Origin: an uncultured Clostridia bacterium
GTDB taxonomy: Bacteria; Bacillota; Clostridia; Oscillospirales; CAG-272
Assembly: GCA_937914815.1 (NCBI GenBank)
Contig: CALDMI010000178.1
Coordinates: forward strand, 1 to 5,320
Direction: 5' to 3'
DNA length: 5,320 bases
Of the stretch, positions 1 through 4,807 are shown piece after piece. How positions within the stretch are numbered: position 1 is the stretch's first letter; the number at the start of each line of letters is the position of its first letter. A program made the position numbers and the translations under genes. Under the pieces are notes generated by a model. That model did no database searches, had not been told where the DNA came from, and was given only the letters and a program-made list of their open reading frames with translations.

Positions 1-338
1 ACGGCGCATGAAATGAGCAGTGCGCAAACAGCCACCGCAGAGAAGAATGATGTAATGGAGGTTCTGAAGGGGAAGCGGAAGATAGTTTTCTCCTTAGCCG
101 GAGGTGTCTTTATTACAAGCTTATCGTATATGTAGTCCCTGACACCCTCAAGAATGGCTACTCCGCCGTGACTTACAATGGGCGCGAGGGCTGTGTTATT
201 GTTTTTTACTGCAAGGGCGGTCTGCTCCGACTTCATGAGCATGTATTCGCCGAGAGTCATATCTTGGTTTTTATCTTCAACGGTAAATCTGTTTCTCATA
301 TTAAGGTACAGCTTCTCGTAAACATTTGTGCAAGCCAT
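1..338 (-). CDS. FtsL-like single-span membrane protein of the dcw cluster (partial, C-terminus off the window)
   Basis: This frame is open from ATG at 338 (minus) to the window edge: 112 complete codons with no stop. The start MACTNVYEKLYL is preceded by a good ribosome binding site, AGAAGGAGA (348-356), and follows rsmH by 28 bp. Residues 1 to about 90 are hydrophilic. They are followed by a basic stretch (FRFPFR, 87-92) and a hydrophobic run SITSFFSAVAVCALLISCA (94-112), which looks like a signal anchor with the N-terminus in the cytoplasm. In Firmicutes the gene after mraZ-rsmH is normally ftsL, a small type II membrane protein of the divisome with an extracytoplasmic coiled coil, followed by a class B penicillin-binding protein. 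Position and topology fit FtsL, but FtsL is poorly conserved and the diagnostic coiled coil would lie outside the window, so I give no symbol. The roughly 90-residue cytoplasmic part is longer than in textbook FtsL. Confidence 0.8.
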   Translation of the reverse strand, partial: MACTNVYEKLYLNMRNRFTVEDKNQDMTLGEYMLMKSEQTALAVKNNNTALAPIVSHGGVAILEGVRDYIYDKLVIKTPPAKEKTIFRFPFRTSITSFFSAVAVCALLISCA

Positions 339-347
339 GGTGATTTT

Positions 348-356
348 TCTCCTTCT
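348..356 (-). promoter_or_regulatory. ribosome binding site of the FtsL-like gene
   Basis: The minus strand reads AGAAGGAGA, ending 9 nt before the ATG at 338. It fixes the start of the partial membrane protein gene. Because it sits directly behind the rsmH stop, it indicates co-transcription and independent translation initiation. Confidence 0.75.
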
Positions 357-366
357 GTTATAAATG

Positions 367-1311
367 TTATAATTTCTCGGCTACCCGGAGCTTTGCACTC
401 CTGGAGCGCGGATTGTTCGTAAGTTCTTCTTCGCCCGGAAGAATAGGTTTTTTGTAAACCTCTTTGATTTTTGGTTTATTGTGGCAGACGCAGACAGGGA
501 AGTCCTTCGGGCAGGTACAGCCTTTCATTAAATCTCTGAAAGTATTTTTCACAGCCCGGTCTTCAAGCGAATGGAAAGATATTATCGCTATGCGACCTCC
601 GGGAACAAGTGCGTTCACCGCAGAGCGTATCATAGGCGATATTCCGGCGAGCTCTCCGTTTACCTCTATCCGTATTGCCTGGAATGTTCTTTTTGCGGGG
701 TGGGGTCCTCCGATGCGGGCAGCCGCCGGAATTGCATTTTTTATTATTTCGGAAAGCTCCAGTGTGGTTTCTATCGGTTTTTCGGCGCGGTGTGAACAAA
801 TAGCAGAGGCTATGCGGGAACCGAATTTTTCTTCGCCGTACTCAAAAATTATTCTGCGAAGTTCGTCCTCAGAGTAATTATTGACCACCTCATAGGCGTC
901 GAGCTCGTCATCTGTGGACATTCGCATATCGAGGCGGGCATCATGCATATATGAAAATCCCCGCTCCGGAGTGTCGAACTGATAAGAGCTGCAGCCGAGA
1001 TCGGCGAGAACCCCGCCGAGGTTGTCCACACCGAGACCACGGAGTATACCACCGAGTTCGGAGTAGTTTTCGTTTACAAAGGTTATTTTTTTGCCGAATT
1101 CACGCAGACGCTCGCGCGCCGCCTCAATTGCGGTTTTATCGCGGTCAAGACATATCAGCCGGGAGCCGGCGCCGAGGCGCTTTGCAATCTCATATGAATG
1201 TCCGCCGCCTCCGGTAGTGCAGTCCACATATGTATAACCGTCACGGATTGCGAGTCCTTCAATACATTCACGGAGAAGAACCGGAGTATGTTGGAAAATT
1301 ATCTCTGACAT
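367..1311 (-). CDS. rsmH: 16S rRNA (cytosine(1402)-N(4))-methyltransferase RsmH (MraW)
   Basis: This cytoplasmic SAM-dependent enzyme methylates N4 of C1402 in the decoding centre of 16S rRNA. At 314 residues it has the usual family length (about 310). Family motifs appear in order: HTPVLLRE (8-15), the SAM loop DCTTGGGGHS (30-39), acidic LDRD (55-58), ADLGCSSYQFD (103-113), RGFSY (117-121), LDMRM (127-131), the signature HPAKRTFQAIRIEVNGEL (204-221), SFHSLEDR (245-252) and the C-terminal RSRSAKLRVAEK (302-313). A cysteine-rich CTCPKDFPVCVC (265-276) is also common in RsmH. The start is supported by GGAGG at 1316-1320. It lies 17 bp behind mraZ, and its ribosome binding site falls in that gap, so it is the second gene of the mraZ operon. 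Nothing looks broken. Confidence 0.97.
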   Translation of the reverse strand: MSEIIFQHTPVLLRECIEGLAIRDGYTYVDCTTGGGGHSYEIAKRLGAGSRLICLDRDKTAIEAARERLREFGKKITFVNENYSELGGILRGLGVDNLGGVLADLGCSSYQFDTPERGFSYMHDARLDMRMSTDDELDAYEVVNNYSEDELRRIIFEYGEEKFGSRIASAICSHRAEKPIETTLELSEIIKNAIPAAARIGGPHPAKRTFQAIRIEVNGELAGISPMIRSAVNALVPGGRIAIISFHSLEDRAVKNTFRDLMKGCTCPKDFPVCVCHNKPKIKEVYKKPILPGEEELTNNPRSRSAKLRVAEKL

Positions 1312-1328
1312 TTTGCCTCCGCGGAAAA

Positions 1329-1751
1329 TCAGAAGTCGTATTTCTTCATCTTTTCCTTCAGCGATGTATTGTCGCGTGCCGCCTCGCGCTCATTCCACGC
1401 TTCCTCTGACCAGACGCGGATCTGCTTTCCTATACCTATAAACACAATGTTTTTTGTTATACCGGCATGGCGGAGAAGGTCATCGTTTATGATTATTCTG
1501 CCGTTTGCATCCGGAATACACTTCTGTGCGACTCCGAGAAAGTAATCCTGAAGATCAGCACCGTCAGACTCCGGAATTGAGGATATTTTTTCAACGAACT
1601 TGTCCCATTCCTCAGCGGTGTATATCGACAGATAGCCGTCTATTTTTCGCGTGATGTAAAAGACATCACCGAGCTCGTCGCGGTACTTTGCCGGAACGAA
1701 AACGCGCTTCTTTGAGTCCAGAGAATGTACAGCCGAACCGACCAGCGACAT
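1329..1751 (-). CDS. mraZ: transcriptional regulator MraZ
   Basis: MraZ is a DNA-binding protein of the SpoVT/AbrB (swapped-hairpin) fold. It forms ring-shaped oligomers and controls the dcw operon through short TGGGN repeats in front of its own gene. The 140-residue product has the family's usual length and both tandem half-domains. Each half carries the conserved DxxxR motif: DSKKR at 12-16, followed by VFVPAKYRDELG, and DANGR at 81-85, followed by IIINDDLLRHAGI. The C-terminal tail is charged. ATG at 1751 has a strong GGGAGG site 6 nt upstream (1758-1763). It is the first gene of the minus-strand operon mraZ-rsmH-FtsL-like. Matching MraZ boxes lie on its own early transcript (1842-1856), so negative autoregulation is likely. 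Confidence 0.95.
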   Translation of the reverse strand: MSLVGSAVHSLDSKKRVFVPAKYRDELGDVFYITRKIDGYLSIYTAEEWDKFVEKISSIPESDGADLQDYFLGVAQKCIPDANGRIIINDDLLRHAGITKNIVFIGIGKQIRVWSEEAWNEREAARDNTSLKEKMKKYDF

Positions 1752-1780
1752 ATGCTACCTCCCGATTTGTTTTCCGGATG

Positions 1781-1805
1781 TCCGTTTAATGATTAATTAT
1801 ACGGA
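1781..1805 (-). promoter_or_regulatory. small hairpin in the mraZ 5' leader
   Basis: On the minus strand TCCGT (1805-1801) pairs with ACGGA (1785-1781). Inside, after an A-A mismatch, TAAT pairs with ATTA around a 5-nt loop. It lies 17 nt upstream of the mraZ ribosome binding site and has no U-tract, so it is not a terminator. It may only be a leader or mRNA-stability element. The stem is short and AT-rich, so it could be chance. Confidence 0.3.
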
Positions 1806-1841
1806 TTTATGGCTCTTCGTAGGGAATATGTAATCACAAAG

Positions 1842-1856
1842 CCCCACTTTGACCCA
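1842..1856 (-). promoter_or_regulatory. MraZ box: two TGGGN repeats with a 10-bp period
   Basis: The minus strand reads TGGGT CAAAG TGGGG: two TGGGN boxes (1856-1852 and 1846-1842) separated by 5 nt. This is the known arrangement of MraZ operators, where successive boxes lie on one face of the helix. The next in-phase position (1836-1832) reads TGATT, a degenerate third box at best. With transcription predicted to start near 1861, the boxes cover about +6 to +20, where bound MraZ would block promoter escape. The match of site and gene is strong; repression is inferred. Confidence 0.85.
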
Positions 1857-1867
1857 CCGGTGTTATT

Positions 1868-1896
1868 ATTATAATACAGGAAAAATAAAATTGCAA
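1868..1896 (-). promoter_or_regulatory. sigma-A-type promoter of the mraZ operon
   Basis: The minus strand has a -35 TTGCAA (1896-1891), a 17-nt AT-rich spacer and a perfect -10 TATAAT (1873-1868). The predicted start is an A near 1861, giving a leader of about 110 nt before mraZ and placing the MraZ boxes immediately downstream. Confidence 0.8.
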
Positions 1897-1966
1897 GAGT
1901 TTTTCAAATTTTTCTGAAGATTTTCTTGTATTATCAATAATATTTTTTGTAAAATCAAAAAACGGC

Positions 1967-1995
1967 TTCCAATTTATATCGAAATGTGGTAAAAT
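1967..1995 (+). promoter_or_regulatory. possible promoter of the unknown gene at 2134 and ispDF
   Basis: An extended -10, TGGTAAAAT (1987-1995), lies 17 nt after a weak -35, TTCCAA (1967-1972). The predicted start near 2002 gives a leader of about 130 nt. A second candidate just upstream is TTGTAT (1926-1931) with TAAAAT (1950-1955), 18 nt apart. The region is AT-rich, so either may be chance. Still, a rightward promoter is needed somewhere between the divergent mraZ promoter and 2134. Confidence 0.45.
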
Positions 1996-2021
1996 GGGAA
2001 AGGAAATAGCGAATTTATGAA

Positions 2022-2104
2022 AAAACAGGGCAGATATTGTTGTCGCTTGATTTTACATTGTGTCGCAATATCGCGCCGGCAAATGTTACATTCAATATTA
2101 TGCC
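2022..2104 (+). promoter_or_regulatory. structured leader upstream of the unknown gene
   Basis: GGCA (2029-2032) pairs with TGCC (2101-2104). After a small asymmetric loop, ATATTG (2034-2039) pairs with CAATAT (2093-2098), giving a 10-bp interrupted stem around about 50 nt. The interior can form further short pairings such as ACATT with AATGT. The segment begins with AAAACAGGGCAGA, which recurs at 3968-3980 in front of rpe, and contains TACATTCAA, also found in that second leader. It ends about 20 nt before the ribosome binding site GGAGGGG (2125-2131). I do not recognise a riboswitch class. Confidence 0.3.
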
Positions 2105-2133
2105 GCGCTTTATCCTCATAATTCGGAGGGGTT

Positions 2134-2466
2134 ATGTCAATATTCGGTAAAATTTTCAATAAACGCCCTAAGGAAGGCAGTGCACAGTTCCGCCTCGAGG
2201 CGGCAAAAGAAAATCACGGGCGTGTCATACGCTATGTAACCGAGAGAATCGATGAAAATGACAATGTTGTGGGGAGAGGTGGAGCACTTACTCTCAAGGA
2301 CGGAAATTTTATAATTGATACATCTGCCGATCGCCTGTATGTAGCCCCGGCAACCGAGACCGATATCAGCAAGCTCATGTCCGGCGACGGCGTGGTAGTG
2401 AAAGGGAAAAATACCATTGACGGGAAGTATCATATATATACTGTATACTTTGTTTACTATCGTTAA
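2134..2466 (+). CDS. conserved-looking hypothetical protein, 110 residues
   Basis: I do not recognise this protein. ATG at 2134 is preceded by GGAGGGG (2125-2131), the best ribosome binding site on this strand in the window, so I take the gene as real. The N-terminus MSIFGKIFNKRPKEG is short, amphipathic and basic. No signal peptide or membrane span is visible. The rest alternates hydrophobic and polar residues with glycines (GALTLKDGNFIID; GDGVVVKGKNTIDGKYHIY), which suggests a small beta-rich soluble domain. It ends in the aromatic string YTVYFVYYR. It is transcribed divergently from mraZ and lies upstream of ispDF with no obvious terminator between them, so it may share a transcript with ispDF. 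Function cannot be inferred from what I see. Confidence 0.85.
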   Translation: MSIFGKIFNKRPKEGSAQFRLEAAKENHGRVIRYVTERIDENDNVVGRGGALTLKDGNFIIDTSADRLYVAPATETDISKLMSGDGVVVKGKNTIDGKYHIYTVYFVYYR

Positions 2467-2555
2467 TATCAGCTGTCTGGCGGTTTTACTTTATTTCGGA
2501 TATATAAATCTGAGTGCGGTTTTGCGGGTACGACATCAACAATACGGGGTATTTT

Positions 2556-3728
2556 ATGGATAAAAATTATACGGTTGCAATTATTCTTGCCGGCGGGGTC
2601 GGCACCAGAATGGGATCAGTTGTTCCGAAACAGGAACTGATGCTCCTGGGCGAGAGCATAATATCAAGGAGCGTTCGTGCTTTTGACGACTGCCCGGATA
2701 TAGACGGAATAATCGCCGTTGTACGCCGTGATGAGGTCGAGCGCCTCGACATGCTTCGGGACTATAAAAAATTTATGGGATTTGTAACAGGCGGAGAGAC
2801 GCGCTCTGAGTCGGCCTCTAACGGCTTTCTTGCCGCAGAGGAACGCGGAGCCGGGTATGTTGTGTTCCATGATGCGGCACGCCCGATGATAACCCCCAGG
2901 GATATCTCTCGTGTAGTCGGTGCGGCTAAGGAGCACGGGGCGGCGAGCGCGGCGCGCAGGGTCACGGAGACTGTCAAACATATATCTGACGGGATGATTA
3001 CATCGACGGTAAACCGTGATGAACTGTTGATAGCGGAGACGCCGCAGGCATTTTCTGCCGGGCTTTACAGACGGGCAATAGACTTTTCAAATGAAAGCTA
3101 TACCGATGATAATATGTATATGGAAAAGATCGGCGTCCCCGTATTCCCGGTCATCACCGAAAGCGTCAATATAAAAATAACATCGCCCGATGACATGAGA
3201 TATGCGGAGTATCTTCTCATGAGCGATGCATACAACGGAGATAAAAAGGATATGGAATACAGAATCGGGCACGGCTATGATGTGCACAGGCTTGTCGAAA
3301 ACAGGCGGCTTGTCCTCGGCGGTGTAGATATTCCGCATAAGTTGGGCTTGGCGGGACATTCTGATGCAGATGTACTTGTTCACGCCGTGATGGATGCGAT
3401 ACTCGGTGCGCTCGGAGAAGGTGATATCGGCAGACATTTTCCAGATAATGATGAAAGATATGCGGGGATATCGAGCCTTGTACTGCTTTCGCGTGTTCGT
3501 GAGATTGTCGGACGCCATAATGCAAAGATTGTCAATATAGATGCGACCGTAGTTATGCAGGCGCCGAAAATCGCCGGTTATATTCCGACGATGAGAAAAA
3601 ATATAGCGGACACGCTCAGCGTTGACAGTGCGAGGATAAATGTAAAGGCAACTACCGAGGAGCACCTCGGTTTCACCGGGCGGGAAGAGGGCATTGCCGC
3701 CCATGCCGTTGCGATGATTAGTCTATAA
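2556..3728 (+). CDS. ispDF: bifunctional IspD-IspF: MEP cytidylyltransferase fused to MEcPP synthase
   Basis: A single cytoplasmic polypeptide catalyses two non-consecutive MEP-pathway steps: MEP plus CTP to CDP-ME (IspD), and CDP-MEP to the cyclic diphosphate MEcPP with release of CMP (IspF). The IspD domain (about 1-225) has the nucleotide loop LAGGVGTRMG (11-20), PKQ (24-26), HDAARP (105-110), TPQAF (162-166), TDDN (183-186) and NIKITSPDD (205-213). R17, K25, D106, R109 and K207 match known active-site positions. The IspF domain (about 233-390) has GHGYDVHRL (238-246) with metal ligands D242 and H244, GLAGHSDADVLVHA (264-277) with ligand H268, GDIGRHFPD (289-297) and ATTEEHLGFTGREEGIAAHA (365-384). 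I chose ATG at 2556 (390 residues) because IspD homology begins there. An in-frame GTG at 2514 would add 14 residues unlike the family. The ribosome binding site is weak (GGGG, 2546-2549). Both domains appear intact. Confidence 0.95.
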   Translation: MDKNYTVAIILAGGVGTRMGSVVPKQELMLLGESIISRSVRAFDDCPDIDGIIAVVRRDEVERLDMLRDYKKFMGFVTGGETRSESASNGFLAAEERGAGYVVFHDAARPMITPRDISRVVGAAKEHGAASAARRVTETVKHISDGMITSTVNRDELLIAETPQAFSAGLYRRAIDFSNESYTDDNMYMEKIGVPVFPVITESVNIKITSPDDMRYAEYLLMSDAYNGDKKDMEYRIGHGYDVHRLVENRRLVLGGVDIPHKLGLAGHSDADVLVHAVMDAILGALGEGDIGRHFPDNDERYAGISSLVLLSRVREIVGRHNAKIVNIDATVVMQAPKIAGYIPTMRKNIADTLSVDSARINVKATTEEHLGFTGREEGIAAHAVAMISL

Positions 3729-3741
3729 AAAAACATGGGGC
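3727..3741 (-). terminator. intrinsic terminator of the minus-strand RNA
   Basis: The minus strand reads GCCCCAT, G, then seven T (3733-3727). The GC-rich arm pairs with the 5' end of the same RNA at 3883-3877. Having the closing stem serve as the terminator is typical of compact free-standing small RNAs. On the plus strand, the weaker TTCTTTTT (3866-3873) after the hairpin at 3798-3863 could serve to end the ispDF transcript. Confidence 0.55.
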
Positions 3742-3883
3742 AGTAGCCGTACCGGAGCGATAGCACGCTGTGGAGTACACCCGCTCCGGATTATTAAGGA
3801 GGCGGCAGAGGCGCGTTTCTCATACATCCGTGGGCTTTATTGTCTTTGCCTCCTCCGCCGTCCGGTTCTTTTTCCCGCCCCAT
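3727..3883 (-). ncRNA. candidate structured small RNA, about 157 nt, architecture 6S-like, family unassigned
   Basis: No protein gene occupies this stretch. On the minus strand a promoter at 3917-3890 predicts a start with A at 3883, exactly the first base of a long-range closing stem: ATGGGGC (3883-3877) pairs with GCCCCAT (3741-3735), and seven U residues follow directly. Inside are two hairpins. Hairpin A (3863-3798) is GGA-c-GGCGG-ag-GAGGC paired with GCCTC-tg-CCGCC-TCC around a 35-nt loop. Hairpin B pairs CCGGAGCG (3789-3782) with CGCTCCGG (3759-3752). A purine-rich GGGAAAAAGAACC and an AT-rich TTAATAA flank hairpin A. A closing stem, an open centre, a long terminal hairpin and a side hairpin on the 3' strand resemble 6S RNA, but I see no conserved 6S sequence. 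The bacterial SRP RNA tetraloop motif and tmRNA ends are absent. The last bases overlap the ispDF stop codon. Confidence 0.6.
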
Positions 3884-3889
3884 AAACAT

Positions 3890-3917
3890 ATTATGAATTT
3901 CAGCGTATAAATGTCAA
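3890..3917 (-). promoter_or_regulatory. promoter of the minus-strand small RNA
   Basis: The minus strand has a perfect -35 TTGACA (3917-3912), a 16-nt spacer and -10 CATAAT (3895-3890), a 5 of 6 match. The implied start at 3883 coincides with the first base of the RNA's closing stem. That independent agreement is the main reason to believe it. No minus-strand protein gene lies downstream before ispDF, which is on the opposite strand. Confidence 0.65.
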
Positions 3918-3930
3918 AGCAAATGCTTAA

Positions 3931-3959
3931 TGCTTTGTTCTATATGAAAACAATAAAAT
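3931..3959 (+). promoter_or_regulatory. weak candidate promoter for rpe
   Basis: A -10-like TAAAAT (3954-3959) lies 17 nt after a poor -35, TGCTTT (3931-3936). Transcription would start near 3966, just before the leader hairpin. The surroundings are very AT-rich, so such matches arise easily. It is listed because the small RNA and the possible terminator behind ispDF make a separate rpe promoter likely. Confidence 0.3.
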
Positions 3960-3971
3960 AAAAACATAAAA

Positions 3972-4020
3972 CAGGGCAGAAGCAATGTATATGGTACATT
4001 CAAATGCATGAAGTGCCCTG
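3972..4020 (+). promoter_or_regulatory. two-stem leader element in front of rpe
   Basis: CAGGGCA (3972-3978) pairs perfectly with TGCCCTG (4014-4020). Nested inside, AATGTA (3984-3989) pairs with TACATT (3995-4000) around a TATGG loop. The 5-nt left and 13-nt right joining strands (3979-3983, 4001-4013) are unpaired, as in small riboswitches or protein-binding leaders. The outer stem ends 5 nt before the rpe ribosome binding site AAAGGA (4026-4031), so it could affect translation initiation. There is no U-tract. I do not recognise a named riboswitch class. Confidence 0.4.
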
Positions 4021-4025
4021 ATGCG

Positions 4026-4031
4026 AAAGGA
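4026..4031 (+). promoter_or_regulatory. ribosome binding site deciding the rpe start
   Basis: AAAGGA lies 7 nt before ATG 4039 and inside the reading frame that would begin at ATG 4021. It favours the later start, which also matches the family N-terminus. Confidence 0.7.
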
Positions 4032-4038
4032 AAAATAT

Positions 4039-4683
4039 ATGATAAAGGTGTCACCGTCGGTGTTGTCGGCGGATTTTGCAAGGCTCGGCGAGGAGCTCAC
4101 AAATATAAAAAATGCGGGTGCCGATATGGTGCATCTCGATGTTATGGACGGCATTTTTGTCCCTAACATATCTTTTGGAATACCGGTTATAAAATCAATA
4201 CGGAAATCGTCCGATATGATTTTTGATGTACATCTTATGATAGACAGACCGGAGCGATATATCGAAAAATTTGCAGATGCCGGGGCAGATATCATAACAA
4301 TACATTATGAGGCTTGTTCTGATGTCGGTGCGGTGTTGCGTGATATAAGAAGCCTTGGCTGTAAAAGCTCAGTGTCGGTGAAGCCGGGGACGCCTGTTTC
4401 AAGCATATATCCGCATCTCCGGTTGTGCGACATGGTGCTCGTGATGACCGTTGAGCCCGGTTTCGGGGGTCAGAGCCTTATTCCTTACACTCTTAGCAAG
4501 GTGCGCGAGCTTAGACATGAGACAGACAGACTCGGGCTTACATGCGAGATTGAGGTTGACGGAGGAATAAACGGAAAAACCGCGCGTGCCGCGATTGATG
4601 CCGGCGCGGATATTCTCGTAGCAGGGAGCTCTGTTTTCGGGAGCGATGACTATGCCGAGGCGATAAGAGCATTAAGAGGTTAA
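4039..4683 (+). CDS. rpe: ribulose-phosphate 3-epimerase
   Basis: This cytoplasmic (beta/alpha)8-barrel, metal-dependent enzyme interconverts D-ribulose 5-phosphate and D-xylulose 5-phosphate in the non-oxidative pentose phosphate pathway. The 214-residue product has normal length and all landmarks: N-terminal SPSVLSADFARLGEE (5-19), VHLDVMDGIFVPN (31-43) with metal ligand H32 and catalytic D34, FDVHLMI (62-68) with H65, MTVEPGFGGQ (136-145), EVDGGI (172-177) with catalytic D174, and the phosphate-binding AGSSVF (195-200). I chose ATG at 4039 because AAAGGA (4026-4031) is correctly spaced and family homology starts at MIKVSPS. The in-frame ATG at 4021 would place that site inside the gene. 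A terminator follows 33 bp downstream, so rpe ends its transcript here. Its product and IspDF draw on the same sugar-phosphate pools, but no operon link is shown. Confidence 0.97.
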   Translation: MIKVSPSVLSADFARLGEELTNIKNAGADMVHLDVMDGIFVPNISFGIPVIKSIRKSSDMIFDVHLMIDRPERYIEKFADAGADIITIHYEACSDVGAVLRDIRSLGCKSSVSVKPGTPVSSIYPHLRLCDMVLVMTVEPGFGGQSLIPYTLSKVRELRHETDRLGLTCEIEVDGGINGKTARAAIDAGADILVAGSSVFGSDDYAEAIRALRG

Positions 4684-4716
4684 AAATCAAAGAAAGAATG
4701 CGGAAATGTATAATGA

Positions 4717-4754
4717 AAAAAGACTGTCGCACATAGCTGTGTAACAGTCTTTTT
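4717..4754. terminator. bidirectional intrinsic terminator between rpe and the S1-type gene
   Basis: AAAAAGACTGT (4717-4727) pairs with ACAGTCTTTTT (4744-4754). After a 2x2 internal loop, CACA (4730-4733) pairs with TGTG (4738-4741) around a TAGC loop. It has a T-tract on the plus strand and, from the A-run at 4716-4721, on the minus strand too. It sits between two convergent genes, 33 bp after the rpe stop and 53 bp after the stop of the minus-strand gene. Confidence 0.9.
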
Positions 4755-4807
4755 ATATTCAGTCTGATCAGTGTACTTTATTTAGTGTCGGTTTGCGGGG
4801 CTGGAAA

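Noticed and set aside
464..877. 137-residue plus-strand open frame opposite rsmH
   Set aside because: It lies entirely over conserved RsmH motifs on the other strand. The same goes for the smaller frames across 563-1217 and 168-422.
1974..2159. 61-residue minus-strand open frame in the divergent region
   Set aside because: It has no ribosome binding site, low-complexity hydrophobic content, and overlaps the leader and start of the 2134 gene.
2514..2555. Upstream in-frame GTG start for ispDF at 2514
   Set aside because: The added 14 residues do not resemble IspD, which begins at the ATG at 2556 directly before the nucleotide-binding loop. No good ribosome binding site precedes the GTG.
3087..3704. 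205-residue minus-strand open frame opposite ispF
   Set aside because: It is a shadow of the IspF domain, whose catalytic motifs are all in the plus frame. It has no matching ribosome binding site or family features.
3807..3815. AGAGGCGCG, recalling the conserved start of lysine riboswitches (plus strand)
   Set aside because: None of the other conserved lysine-riboswitch segments follow, the length is too short, and the next gene (rpe) is not a lysine gene.
3727..3883. SRP RNA, tmRNA or RNase P RNA
   Set aside because: The SRP GGAA-loop motif, tmRNA tRNA-like ends and RNase P core sequences are not visible, and the length does not fit tmRNA or RNase P RNA.
4021..4038. Upstream in-frame ATG start for rpe at 4021
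   Set aside because: It would put the well-placed AAAGGA site inside the gene, and its upstream bases are the paired arm CCCTG. Family homology starts at 4039.
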